Part shown: positions 54,151 through 64,000 of the stretch, one piece after another
Layout of the letters: each line of letters begins with the position of its first letter
Position numbering within the stretch: position 1 is the stretch's first letter
Assembly: GCA_029204225.1 (NCBI GenBank)
Contig: CM055102.1
Location: 30,723,632 to 30,787,631 of the forward strand
Source of the DNA: Diphasiastrum complanatum
Lineage: Eukaryota; Streptophyta; Lycopodiopsida; Lycopodiales; Lycopodiaceae
Direction: 5' to 3'
DNA length: 64,000 bases
The notes under the pieces: model-generated
Told to the model about the DNA's origin: nothing
The model's input: the letters and a program-made list of their open reading frames with translations, nothing else
Database searches by the model: none
Translations under genes and position numbers: made by a program

Positions 54151-54499
54151 ACCATGGATGATATGATGTGAAAGGCTAGTAACGTCCATCTTGATCATGT
54201 AAATCAATTTCTAAAAGTACTCAGTATTCTCCTACATTAGTAATGCAAACCAAGGGACATTGAAGATTGGTATTTTAGATTCCCTTCACCCCATATGGAT
54301 TTCTATTATGATTAAAAAAGATTAGGTTCTCAAAAATTTCTATGACCAATAAAGACTATCTTAGGATAAGTGGTGTTTTGTAAATGTATTGACAGTAAAG
54401 TCCTCATCTTGAGCATACATTTTTTTGTTAAATAGAATCGTCATGAAAGGCTATAAAATATTATAAACCCGAGGGATTTTTTACAATGTATCAAATCTC

Positions 54500-55060
54500 T
54501 TTTCATGATGATGTATCAACTGAAAATTGAATGTACTCAACAAGTTGGCCTACTTAAGATGTTTTTATTTGATCAATTGCTGAGTAAGAAAGTAGCAAAG
54601 ACTTTGATGATTCTTCTTAAGTCAAACCATTGCATAATAGATTGTGCTTTTGTATGTTTAGACGACAAGCAAATCTCTGCATAGATGTTGTAAGGCAATT
54701 CAACCTCTTGTAACTTCATAATTTCATATACTATTGCATGCCCTTCTTGATTTATGACAATATCAATAAAATCTTAGTTTGCGTATGACCTTTAAAGGTA
54801 AAAGAGAATAAGAACTAGTTTTGTACTTAAAACATGTTTAACTTTTTCAAATGGATCTTGTTCTATCTTATCCCAAAAGAATTTGACCACCTTTTTAGTA
54901 GATTCATATAATGGACAAACAACATGAGCAAATTGTCATATGAATAGATTATATTAAGAGCATAAACCAATAAATGACCTAACTTCATGCACCTTTTTGG
55001 GAATTGGGTAGTCTTGCATCATTTGAAGATTTACAAGATCTACGTTTTCCACCTTTTTTT
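54500..55060 (-). pseudogene. gypsy RT-RNase H junction, heavily decayed
   Basis: Minus-strand translation with many stops reads CPLYESTKKVVKFFWDKIEQ, then DPFEKVKHVLSTKLVL, the junction between RT and RNase H in gypsy polyproteins. Upstream is a degenerate YYRRFI-region equivalent, and downstream an RNase H-like GHAIVYEIMKLQEVE. No LTR is seen. Confidence 0.55.
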
Positions 55061-56303
55061 GGTGAAATTTTGAAAACAATGATGAGATGCTTCATAAACT
55101 TACCTTGATCGTCATAGTGTTCCAAATTGAGGCACTCACTTTTCAACAAAGAAGAGACAAGGACAGGTTGACATACGTGCTAGAAAATCAACCATGATTC
55201 CTTTGATATTATATTTCAAAAGTAATAACATGTTTGGCATAATCAACAAGTGGATTAGGTTAATGATGTCATTACATGTCCAAAATTGCATCTATCTCTT
55301 GGAGAGGAGCTACTATAGATCCAAGTTGCTCTTGAAATAAAGGAAAATTGCAATCAGAACTTTCTAATTTTATGATAAAATAAAAGCATTGCCATGAGTA
55401 ACGACATCTCTTGCTTCCACAAAAGGTGTTGACATTATTCAAATAATCGATCTTTAATTTACATCCATCCATCTATCTAGTTTTGCAGTTTTACTCATGT
55501 TTTACACAATCTACATAAATATATGATAATGGCTAACAATTGAGTTTGACAGCAACAAAAAGTATTGTAGGGCTAATAGAACTTGTTTTGAAGCTAACAA
55601 CTTGCCCTAACAGTTTTTAGCAAGTAGTTTCTGGGAAGCCTAACTAGATAAGTGCAACACAATTTGAATAAGCTCCAATTGTGATCTGCAACCAAACAGA
55701 TGTCTTCAACTATCATTTGGATAAGCCTAAACGACATTCATAACTAGTATAAATAGTTGATCATTTTTTTGATTAACAACTTTTTGATATATTGATCTAG
55801 GCGATAAATATAGCGCATTGCTAAAAACACTTACTACTTGCTAGCAGACATGTCAAACAGAGTCAATCAGATACTCAGAGATAGTTTTGAGTATGTGGTT
55901 GCGTCCGCTATTGTTTTGTGCTCACGATTCTTCTAATTTGTGCATGCTACTTACTAACTCGATCATGCAATTTTATCGCATTCAATATTATGTCAGAATG
56001 ATTGAATGCATATCTATTCTATTGTAGTATGATTACCTTCTCTTATAGTTTTGTCTGAACTATCAAATATTTTCATACAACAATGTTTACTCTGTTATGT
56101 TGGTCTACAAAATTAATCTAACAGATTTTGATGATTTCAAAGTTAGAATCAATTAAAATTGAATGTGGTAATAGTTGCGATATTTTTGTTTGAATTTGAT
56201 AGGCATAGTCATACACTAAGAGAAGGATCATTTCACAAAGCCCTACAATGCATCTATTGAATGTAGTATTTTCTCTATCGAAAATCATTTTCTTTTTCCA
56301 ACA
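55061..56303. other. No clear gene; right end may be a decayed copia LTR
   Basis: AT-rich sequence. Its last bases (AACA at 56300-56303) abut a decayed primer site, so some hundreds of bases to the left may be a 5' LTR. I could not place the LTR start. Confidence 0.35.
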
Positions 56304-56640
56304 TAGTATCAAAGCAGTAATTTTTAATATTAGGTTATTTTTCTTGATTTTTAATTGATGTGTTGCATGGTAACAGTGTATTGATATTATCATATATCGT
56401 TTTTTATTTTTAAGTCATCGAATTATCATAGACTAACTTCCAAATGGATTCACAAAGTAAAGCTAGTCTCACCCTAGACAAGCTAAATGGATCCAATTAT
56501 CTTTTGTGAAAATTTAAGATGAAGACCTTGCTAATTGCCAATGAGCTATGGGATGTTGTCACAAGAATCGAAATAAAGGTTGAAGACGACACAACTGACT
56601 CCAAATATCGAAGGATGATAAGCTTTCATGCTAATCATTC
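56304..56640 (+). pseudogene. Decayed copia primer site and gag N-terminus
   Basis: TAGTATCAAAGCA at 56304-56316 resembles the initiator-Met primer site with three changes. ATG 56444 then reads MDSQSKASLTLDKLNGSNYL, a stop, and KFKMKTLLIANELWDVVTRI, a typical copia gag start. Homology fades near 56640, before a gypsy fragment. Confidence 0.7.
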
Positions 56641-56699
56641 TCAATATAGCAGATACCCAAATTGGCCATGTATCATAAGAAATGAAAATCAAGCAATTT

Positions 56700-57338
56700 G
56701 AATGCACTTAACTCAATGTTGATGACCAACGACCTACCACTTCCCCTCGCTCGCTAGTGAATCCGAGATTGATGCAGTTCATCCATGAAACCGGATAGAA
56801 TGCACATGAGCATTCTGGTTTGGAAGTCCCTTTTCTTAGTAAGGAGGCAGAAAAGGACCATACCGTTGTCCTAGTCGATCCACTGAGAAGCGATGTCCGA
56901 ATACCCTTAGGCACCCTGCTCAAAATGCATCAGTCCCTCTAGGAAGGATTGAAAACTTACATAGATGGACCAGGCAGCGAGAGACCTAAAGCGCACCCTA
57001 CCAATCTGGTGACGGATGTAGAAGTAGAGGGATCACAACCAATCCACCAAGTAAGGGTAGGATGGAAAAAAGATGTCAAACATATAATGATCCCAATCAT
57101 GCCTAGGGAGTTTCCACGTGAATCGGCCATAGTCGATGGAGGATCTGGAGTGAACATCATCTCCTCCAAGCTTTATCACGACTGGGGACTTACTCATATG
57201 GTAAGTACTCCTTTTACGATCCGACTAGCTGATCAATCTAGTGTGAAATCGTTAGACATAGCCAAGGAAGTACACACCAAAGTAGCCGAAATATGTTTAA
57301 TCCCAATTCTATGGGGACTCAAGAGTGCCAAGATTTAG
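56700..57338 (+). pseudogene. gypsy aspartic protease fragment
   Basis: The frame at 56949-57338 reads HIMIPIMPREFPRESAIVDG, GSGVNIISSKLYHDWGL, FTIRLADQSSVK and EVHTKVAEI, ending at a stop. It is the same protease type (D-G-G-S-G-V-N) as at 30-31 kb and 42.3 kb, but clearly divergent. Upstream, 56700-56948 may be linker. Confidence 0.75.
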
Positions 57339-60110
57339 ACAAGTAATATGTGCTTCTTGTAATCTTTTAAGGCATACCCTTACATGAATAAGTTCTTTTT
57401 CTTTCTGGACTTCACTTATGACTTAAGAAATTACTTGTATGACTTTTTGTGATGGTACTTTTATGTGGCTTGGCATGTGCTAGCAAATATGCACTTGAAA
57501 AACTAGATTAGATATTCTAAGAATAAAAAATGAAAAATGAAGTATAGGCACTATGTAACACTCACCACAATCATAATCCACAAAAAGCCACGAAAGGTGT
57601 AGAACAAACCACCCAGCCAATACTGAATGTAGATCCAATCAATATGTCCACCCTTGTGCTTTTGAGAAGAACATGCACTCAATTCACAATTATCTCATTA
57701 GTTGTAGCATCCCATACTACTACAACCTCCCTAATAGAGATGCTACAACTTTCATTGACTATAGGATTTCACACTGAATCAAAAATAGATGACTCAAAGT
57801 AGGAATAATAGAACTAACGAGTATAGGACCGTACTCATACAACCTCTCCATGCCCTATTAGATAGCTTGCATGTTCTTCTTTAGCCTACTATGTTTGCAT
57901 GTGGTTCTATCACCCAATAGAAAACCCTAACCCTATCCTCCAATTGACATAATGATCAAAAGACCAATATCAATGACTAGAATTAATTCCTATACACAAC
58001 AGGCCCTAACCATATAATTGGAATATCCTTGGATACCCATGCTAGCCTAGAGGCCTAACCTAATTAACCAAGACTACTAGCTAGGGACATGATACTCTCC
58101 CTCTCTTAAGAACATTTATGTTCTAATAAATGGGGAAAATTATATTTTGAACTATCAACTCACTTCCAAAAATCCTTCCCCTCCATTGAACCAAGTCCTT
58201 ATTGAAATATAATTTTGTAATAATTTGTTCTTGCTATCCAATACTTTCTCAAGTTCTAGAGGTACTTTAGAAGAAATCATTTTTAACAAATTCAAGTTTT
58301 CACAAAAGCTAGATTATCACCCTCTTGTAAACTTAAGTCATAACTTGGGGAGTTGAAGTTGATAAGCTCAAGAATTGACTCCCTTAATTATCTTAAAAGG
58401 AAACAAAAGGAGTGGATGATGGATCAAACCTACCCAACCAATATAGTCCCCATGATATGTACTAATGACGATTGAATAGGAGAGGTGTCACACCAGCATC
58501 ATGTAGCTATCATACACTTAATAAAGCTCTCTCCAAGGAGGCCTATAGATATACTTATATCCTCCAAGGCTCCAACTTAGCTAAGGGTGAAATGTGACAC
58601 CTCACTGGGACACCTCAGCTTAGAAACTTGAAGAGTTTCAAATTCATGAATTTTCAACAACTAAGAAGGTTTTTTTATTGCAAGGTAAGGATACATCAAA
58701 TAGAGTACCAAAATTCAATAAATTTGTGATGTTTAGTGAAGTGTACTAAAAAATCTCGCATTTGTCTAATATATCACATAATCGCCAAATTGCAAACTAG
58801 TTTCTATTTGCTTCTCATAATCATTTAACCATCGATGTTGTTTATGAATATAAACCCAAGTGATAGGAAGCTACTGACAAACGAGACCGAAACTATTTAT
58901 GTCAAACAAAAGCTATTATCTATTTGATTAAATTTTTGCTAGTAGCTTGTTTGAGATATCCAAAGGTCAAATGACCTCAACCAAAATAGAGAGCTAAGAG
59001 AAGTAGAGGTACAAGTTCTCGAATTTAAGAGAAAATACATCTTAAAGTTGAACCCCAAATGTAAAATGAGAAGAGTCCAAGCTCATTAGGAATTACAAAG
59101 CTATTTGCTAAACACTCGATATAGAAACTTAAGGTTGGACATGTGCAATTTTTGCAATTTAAAAATTACTAAATTGCAATGTTGTATACTGATTAATTTC
59201 AACCCGATGACATGGCATTTCCACAAACGTTAATCAAATGTGTTCCTAGTGTAAGAGTTTTTAACTCTCATCAATTATTTTCTACTCCTAAATCTATCAT
59301 AATCAAGAGACTAGGATCTTTTTCGGTGACTAAATAAAATTAAAAGGGGAGAAGTGAAGAAAAATTAGAAGTTAAATTATTGCTATGAGATTGGAATTTG
59401 CGTTGAATGCCTGAAAATTTAGCATAGTACGGTTTAATGAACTCAAAACTCAAAAGTTTTGCATGAGTTCTCGGAGAAATTTAGAGATTTCGAGTAAATC
59501 TCTAGATAGATAACTCATTTGAATAATAAAAAATTTATTCTTTTGAAAAAATCTAGGCAACAGCCATTATGAATCCAAGGTTCTGGCTAAGGGATCTTAA
59601 AGTAAAAATTTAGTAACAATAAGCTTACCTTTCAACTTGGTAGGGGATATTGATAGCCTTGTTGTGAAATAAAGTGATAATTAACCACTCTATTTCCAAG
59701 AGTGTTTTATTCAGTAAAACAATCATACAATGATTCGTAAAATTTTAGGTTATATATCCTACTCAAGAATGAAAAAAAGAACAAAGAGAAATGTGTAACA
59801 TGAAAGATTTCTTGTGCTTAAACTTTTATCACAAAATCTAACCCCTGAGAGCAATTTCTTGGTTTTGAAAATGAGAAATTTTACACTTTGTACAAAAGCG
59901 TGTCTTTTTATATTGAAGTTTAATCCTCAAACATTTACAAATTTCAAGTAGAAAGTATGGGACTATTGTAGATTTAAAAGGAGACAAGCAACAAGAGTAG
60001 AGTAGAGTAGAGAAGAGTAGAGTAGAAACTTGCTAGATCTTCTTGGAAAGTAGTGTGCTTGAACCAATTACTTCTTCTTGGGAAGACAAGATGCTCACTG
60101 CGAACTGGTA
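57339..60110. other. No gene recognised
   Basis: AT-rich spacer. A short AGAGT tandem run occurs at about 59996-60030. It may contain unrecognisable LTR or untranslated sequence of the neighbouring gypsy pieces. Confidence 0.4.
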
Positions 60111-60114
60111 AGGT

Positions 60115-61440
60115 TTGCTTGCCTCTCACATATATCCAATGTCGACTATTCGACATATCCCTAAACCCGGCCAAATTTGGGTCACGCACGGCATAGTGGT
60201 AGGCGATGTAGTTTTGAGGCATGGTATCGCTAACGACGTCGACAAGATCCACATAATACTTGCTTTGCCTGAGCCAGGAACTGTACATGAAGTATACATT
60301 TTTATGGGGCATTGCAACTATTACCAGAGGTTTGTCCTGAATTTCGCTAAGCTGGCCCGTTTTTCTATCGAATGACCATCCAACTACAATGGACAGCTGA
60401 AGCCACTTAGGCTTTTCACAAACTCAAAAAGACCTTAGTTATTGCACCACCCCCTATCTGGACCATAGAATTCCATGTCCATACAAACGCTTCTAAATAT
60501 GCCATAGGGAGGTTCTGACATAGCCTGGAGAGTACAAGAAGGATTACCCAATTTATTTTGCAAGCAGGCAGTTGATTCCCACGGAAATGAACTATACCAC
60601 CACTGAACGAGAAGTGCTCGCCATGGTTTATAGCATGAAGAAATTCCGCCATTACTTGCTAGCCAATCTTTTTGTCTTCTTCTTAGATCACCAAGCCCTA
60701 TTGTAACTGGTAAATAGACCATGCACAACTAGATGGATCACCCGATGGCTGCTACTTCTCTAAGAGTTCGATTTAAAATAGTTGTCTGCAAAGGGAAACA
60801 ACACTATCTGGCCGATCACCTCTCATGCATACGCAATGTTCATGAGAATAGAGGGGTTGACGATGAACTCCCTAACACAATCCTATTCCATGTCGATGTT
60901 GCCCCTAAGTGGACTGCCGACGTCGTTGGATATCTTATGTCCAGACGTCCTCCCCCTGAGATGAACAAGATCGAACAATGTAGGTTGATAATCAAATATG
61001 CCCATTTCACGTTGATAGTAGGACAATTTTATCAAATCTGTCCCAAGTCGTAAGTATTGCCCACGAAGGAATAGGGGGAGGACATTTCGTTGCCGAAGCT
61101 ACCAATAGGAAAGTGTTGCAACATAGCCTGTGGTGGCCCACAATGTTCGAAGATATTCACTATCTGGTAAAAAGGTGTGACGTGTGCCAACAGTTCACAA
61201 CCGGACCCAAGGAAAGGATAGAATGTCGTTACAACCTATTTTGGCTGAGATGTCATTTGAAAAATGGGGCATTGACTATGTCAACCTATTCATCTAGCTG
61301 CTTGTGGCTCCCAAGCTCGCTATATCATTGTTGCCACTGACTACTTGACCAAATGGGTAGAAGCCAAAGCAGTGAGAAAAAATGATGCCAGCTCCCCTCC
61401 TAAATTCTAGTACGAGAACATCGCATTTTGGGTGCTCGCT
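60115..61440 (+). pseudogene. gypsy RT end, RNase H and integrase, many frame changes
   Basis: In order: RT thumb (GHCNYYQRFVLNFAKLARFS, 60300-60370); RNase H with pieces in alternating frames around 60420-60850 (KGKQHYLADHLSCI near its end); an HHCC-type integrase zinc region (HSLWWPTMFEDIHYLVKRC, DVCQQF, 61115-61190); and the integrase core end IVATDYLTKWVEAKAV (near 61325-61370). Each motif is recognisable, but frames change at least six times. It ends abruptly near 61430, where gag of a different copy begins. Confidence 0.8.
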
Positions 61441-61445
61441 AGGAC

Positions 61446-62340
61446 TTGTGTCCGCAAGAGCTGTTAAGATACTTCAATCTATGCTTAACCGATACCGCTA
61501 AAGATTGGTATTTCAATCTTGAGCAGAACGAACATGATGATCGAGATATTTTACAAGCTGAATTTATCACAAGATTCAAAACCACACGTTTTCTTTCTAA
61601 TCCATTCTTCAATTGGGTCGAATCCGTATGAATAAGAAGAACGAGTCCCTACGAGATTACATTGAGCGGATCAAAAGATTGCGTGGCGGATGCGACCCTA
61701 GAAGTATCCCAAACCATAGCGTCCTGACCTGGTTCATGGTAGGTATTATAGCTCAACAACAACAACAGCTTGTAGATGTCCTCCAGGCCCAGGTTCTTCA
61801 TGAAAAAACAACACGACAAACTTATCAATCTGACCGCCAGCACCTCGTCCTGAAACAGACAACATTGGAGCAAGAACATGAATCTCTCTGAGGTTCAGAG
61901 AGATATCTCAAGGAGTACGCCGACCAACTAGAATGTAATATCTCAAAAGAGCAAACAGAGAAGCAGCTAGCCTAGGCCAATTTCAAGATCCAGCAGGCGG
62001 CCCTAGAATTGAAAGCACAACAAGTAGACCAGCAGATGCAGACCTTCCAGGCTACCCTAGATCAGATGGTAGCAGCAGCAGAAGATGAATCACCGACTGC
62101 TCAAAAATTGTAGAGGAAGCGTGCCGAATAGTACAAGAACCATTCTAGCTGGGTGCTGCAGACATACCAAGATCAATGAAAACTTCATGACACTGAGCTC
62201 CACGCCAAGGATACCGAGATGGCAACCCTACGTGCCACGCTCCAAGAAGACGAGCAAGTGCTCCAGGCAGCAGAAGGCCAATTAAGAACCCTCAAGAAGC
62301 AGTTCAAGGTCATTCTAGAGTTTTCCACTGCTCTAGATGG
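61446..62340 (+). pseudogene. gypsy gag with a Gln-rich coiled-coil tail
   Basis: LLRYFNLCLTDTAKDWYFNL, EFITRFKTTRF and NKKNESLRDYIERIKRLRGG form the retrotransposon gag core. After about 61740 the frame becomes a long Gln/Glu-rich, heptad-like region (QQQQQLVDVLQAQVL, LKAQQVDQQMQTFQATLDQM, LEFSTALD) broken by several stops. A GTAATTT donor-like site follows at about 62341. The tail may be a gag coiled coil or an unrelated gene fused by rearrangement. Confidence 0.65.
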
Positions 62341-62408
62341 TAATTTACCTCTTACTTTTCAGTATTTAGTTAGATTAGCTTTTTATTATTTTTCTTTGCC
62401 ATTCCCGA

Positions 62409-62428
62409 CCCCCCCCCCCCCCCCCCCC
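62409..62428 (+). repeat. C20 homopolymer
   Basis: Twenty consecutive C bases in an otherwise T-rich, intron-like stretch between gag and pol pieces. The length is likely unstable. Confidence 0.9.
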
Positions 62429-62639
62429 AATTCTGATGTCATTCATATTTATCAAATTGCATTGGAGGTCAATAAAAATATTTTTGCTTTTGCCGTCCTT
62501 ACTGGCTTTATCCAGGTTAAGGATTTCAGCTATTTTTGTGATGTTTTTGGAAGTCCTCTGTTCTGTTTTATAGTCGGCCTTTGTGCCATCATTAATTTTT
62601 CACAAGATCAACGCTTACAATTGGAGCTAGATCAGATGC

Positions 62640-63890
62640 ATTAAACCCCTCTTCGGTCATGCTGGTTATTATAGAAGGTTCATTCAAGACCATGGATCTA
62701 TTACTGCATCGCTAATACATTTGTTAAAGAAAGACATTTACTACAAATGGTCTGCTGATTGTCAACAATCATTTGAGTTACTGAAGCATAAACTCTTGGA
62801 TGTCCCAATTTTGAGACTCCTTGATTGGGTAAGGACATTTCATATTTATGTGGATGTTTTGTCATTTGCAATTGGAGTTTTCCTAAGTCATAAAAATGAT
62901 GAAAAATGAGACTATCCAGTCTACTATTAAGGGCGTCAATTGAGCATCTCAGAAAAGAACTATTCGGTGATGGAACGTGAAGGACTTGGAATGATTTTTT
63001 CAATGAAAAAGTTTTGACATTTTTTGCTAGTATATTCCTTTATCTTCCATGATCGACACTATGCACTAAAACATCTAGTAAATAAACCAGATCTTTTAGG
63101 CTGAATATCCAGGTGCTCTTGCTGTAGGAATTTAATTAATAGGTGGAGGTATGCCAAGAGAAGTATCACACTAATGCAAACTATTTATCTCGCTTAAATA
63201 CATGACCTATTACTGAGAATTTAAGTGATGAATTTCCTGACGAGAATATTATGTTATTATCTATCAAAGATTCGTTATATCCGGATATAATAGAGTACCT
63301 TCAAAATCAAAATTATCCTCTTCTTTTTTTATCTTGAACAAAAGACGGTCTTCCAACGCAAGGTTGCACCGTATACAATAAGGAATAACATACTTTATAA
63401 AATGGGACATGATGAGGAGCTTCGCAGATGTCTTGAATTGATTGATATTCAGAAGGCTATTCAAGCCTTGCATTCAAAAGATGCAGGTGGACACTTTGCA
63501 TTAGTGAATACTGTAAAAAAGAACTTAAATGCTAAGTGCTAGTGGCCAACGATGTACAAAGATGTTGCAGTGTTTGTAAAAACTTGTGATCCTTGCCAAC
63601 GCGTTGGAAAACCAACTCCTTCGATGTATTGGCCACTTATGCTGATACTTCTACTTGCACCATTTGAAAAATGGGGCATTGACTTTGTTGGACGGATTAA
63701 GCCTGACACTCGCTATACTAAAAGAAGTTATATTCTTGTAGCAACTGATTATGCGATTAAGATGGTCGATGCGGAAGCGACGAAGAGGAATGATGCAAAA
63801 ACTATTGCAGAGTTTCTCTGTCGAAACATTTATAACCCATTACGGTTGTCCATTGGAGTTGGTAAGCAACAGAGGTATGCATTTTTTTAA
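62640..63890 (+). pseudogene. gypsy RT end, RNase H and integrase (second copy)
   Basis: Begins GHAGYYRRFIQDHGSITA (RT thumb) and continues with KDIYYKWSADCQQSFELLKH, RNase H (FHIYVDVLSFAIGVFLS, then EKNYSVMEREGLGMI in another frame), and the integrase zinc region (ALHSKDAGGHFA, WPTMYKDVAVFVKTC, DPCQRVG). The core follows, FEKWGIDFVGRIKP with catalytic Asp and ILVATDYAIKMVDAEATKRN, ending near PLRLSIGVGK, before the catalytic Glu. Stops near 62908, 62927 and 63120-63330 inactivate it. The sequence differs from the 60.1-kb copy. Confidence 0.82.
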
Positions 63891-63967
63891 AGATACAATA
63901 CGCCTACTTACCAAGTACTTCATGATTAAACACCGGAAGACAATTCCATACTTTCGTATCTTGTTCG

Positions 63968-64000
63968 TGCTGCGACAAAGTTGCAGGAGTTCACCATTTC
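63968..64000 (-). repeat. LTR scrap of the 45-50 kb copia family
   Basis: GCGACAAAGTTGCAGGAGTT followed by CACCATTTC matches the last 30 or so bases (plus-strand sense) of the LTRs ending at 46164 and 49961. The rest of the LTR is not present to the left, so it is truncated or rearranged; it may continue beyond the window. Confidence 0.75.

Noticed and set aside
59996-60030. AGAGT tandem run as a regulatory site
   Set aside because: A few imperfect units in spacer DNA without any gene-linked context.

Overview
The window looks like nuclear DNA of a land plant with a large, transposon-rich genome. Two Ty1/copia elements carry initiator-Met tRNA primer sites. G-box (CACGTG) promoter motifs, intron-containing genes and a plant-type TFIIA-gamma gene point the same way. 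I cannot name the species; a seed-free plant such as a fern or lycophyte would fit the transposase families, but that is a guess. No rRNA, tRNA or CRISPR locus was recognised. Most coding sequence is broken mobile-element sequence.

Layout. 0.7-2.8 kb and 6.1-8.0 kb are Ty1/copia fragments. Around the second lie two head-to-head copies (4.7-5.7 kb minus, 8.7-11.35 kb plus) of an intron-containing transposase-like gene. 11.6-18.3 kb is the most gene-like part: an unrecognised minus-strand gene, a tandem G-box array lying between two divergent TATA boxes, a centromeric-histone-H3-like gene with one in-frame stop, an unrecognised minus-strand multi-exon gene, and an apparently intact intronless TFIIA-gamma gene. 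18.3-24.2 kb is mostly featureless apart from microsatellites and a copia gag-protease scrap.

24.25-33.96 kb is a triple nest. A minus-strand DDE-type transposase gene is split by an LTR-less Ty3/gypsy fragment. That fragment is split in turn by a nearly intact 4,574-bp copia-type element with matching 5-bp target duplications. This youngest element keeps an open gag-protease reading frame but has no integrase core or reverse transcriptase, so it is non-autonomous.

34.58-35.06 kb, between the 5' ends of the DDE gene and a divergent plus-strand gene, holds about ten copies of a 17-bp palindrome (consensus CCTATGCTNAGCATAGG). They are arranged as one imperfect inverted repeat of about 430 bp. 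The plus-strand gene (35.26-37.99 kb) has a ParB-like motif region, and more palindromes lie in its introns. This palindrome/gene pairing is the best candidate for an undescribed system.

38.07-40.42 kb is a truncated gypsy element (LTR, primer site, repeat-rich leader, gag start). 41.45-43.4 kb is a copia RNase H region carrying a gypsy protease insert. 45.39-49.97 kb is a complete copia insertion, with LTRs, primer site, polypurine tract and target duplication, that has lost most of its reverse transcriptase. It sits inside a degenerate satellite of about 150-bp period whose main block is at 52.2-54.15 kb. 54.5-64 kb is a graveyard of gypsy and copia pieces, ending in an LTR scrap of the same family as the 45-50 kb element.
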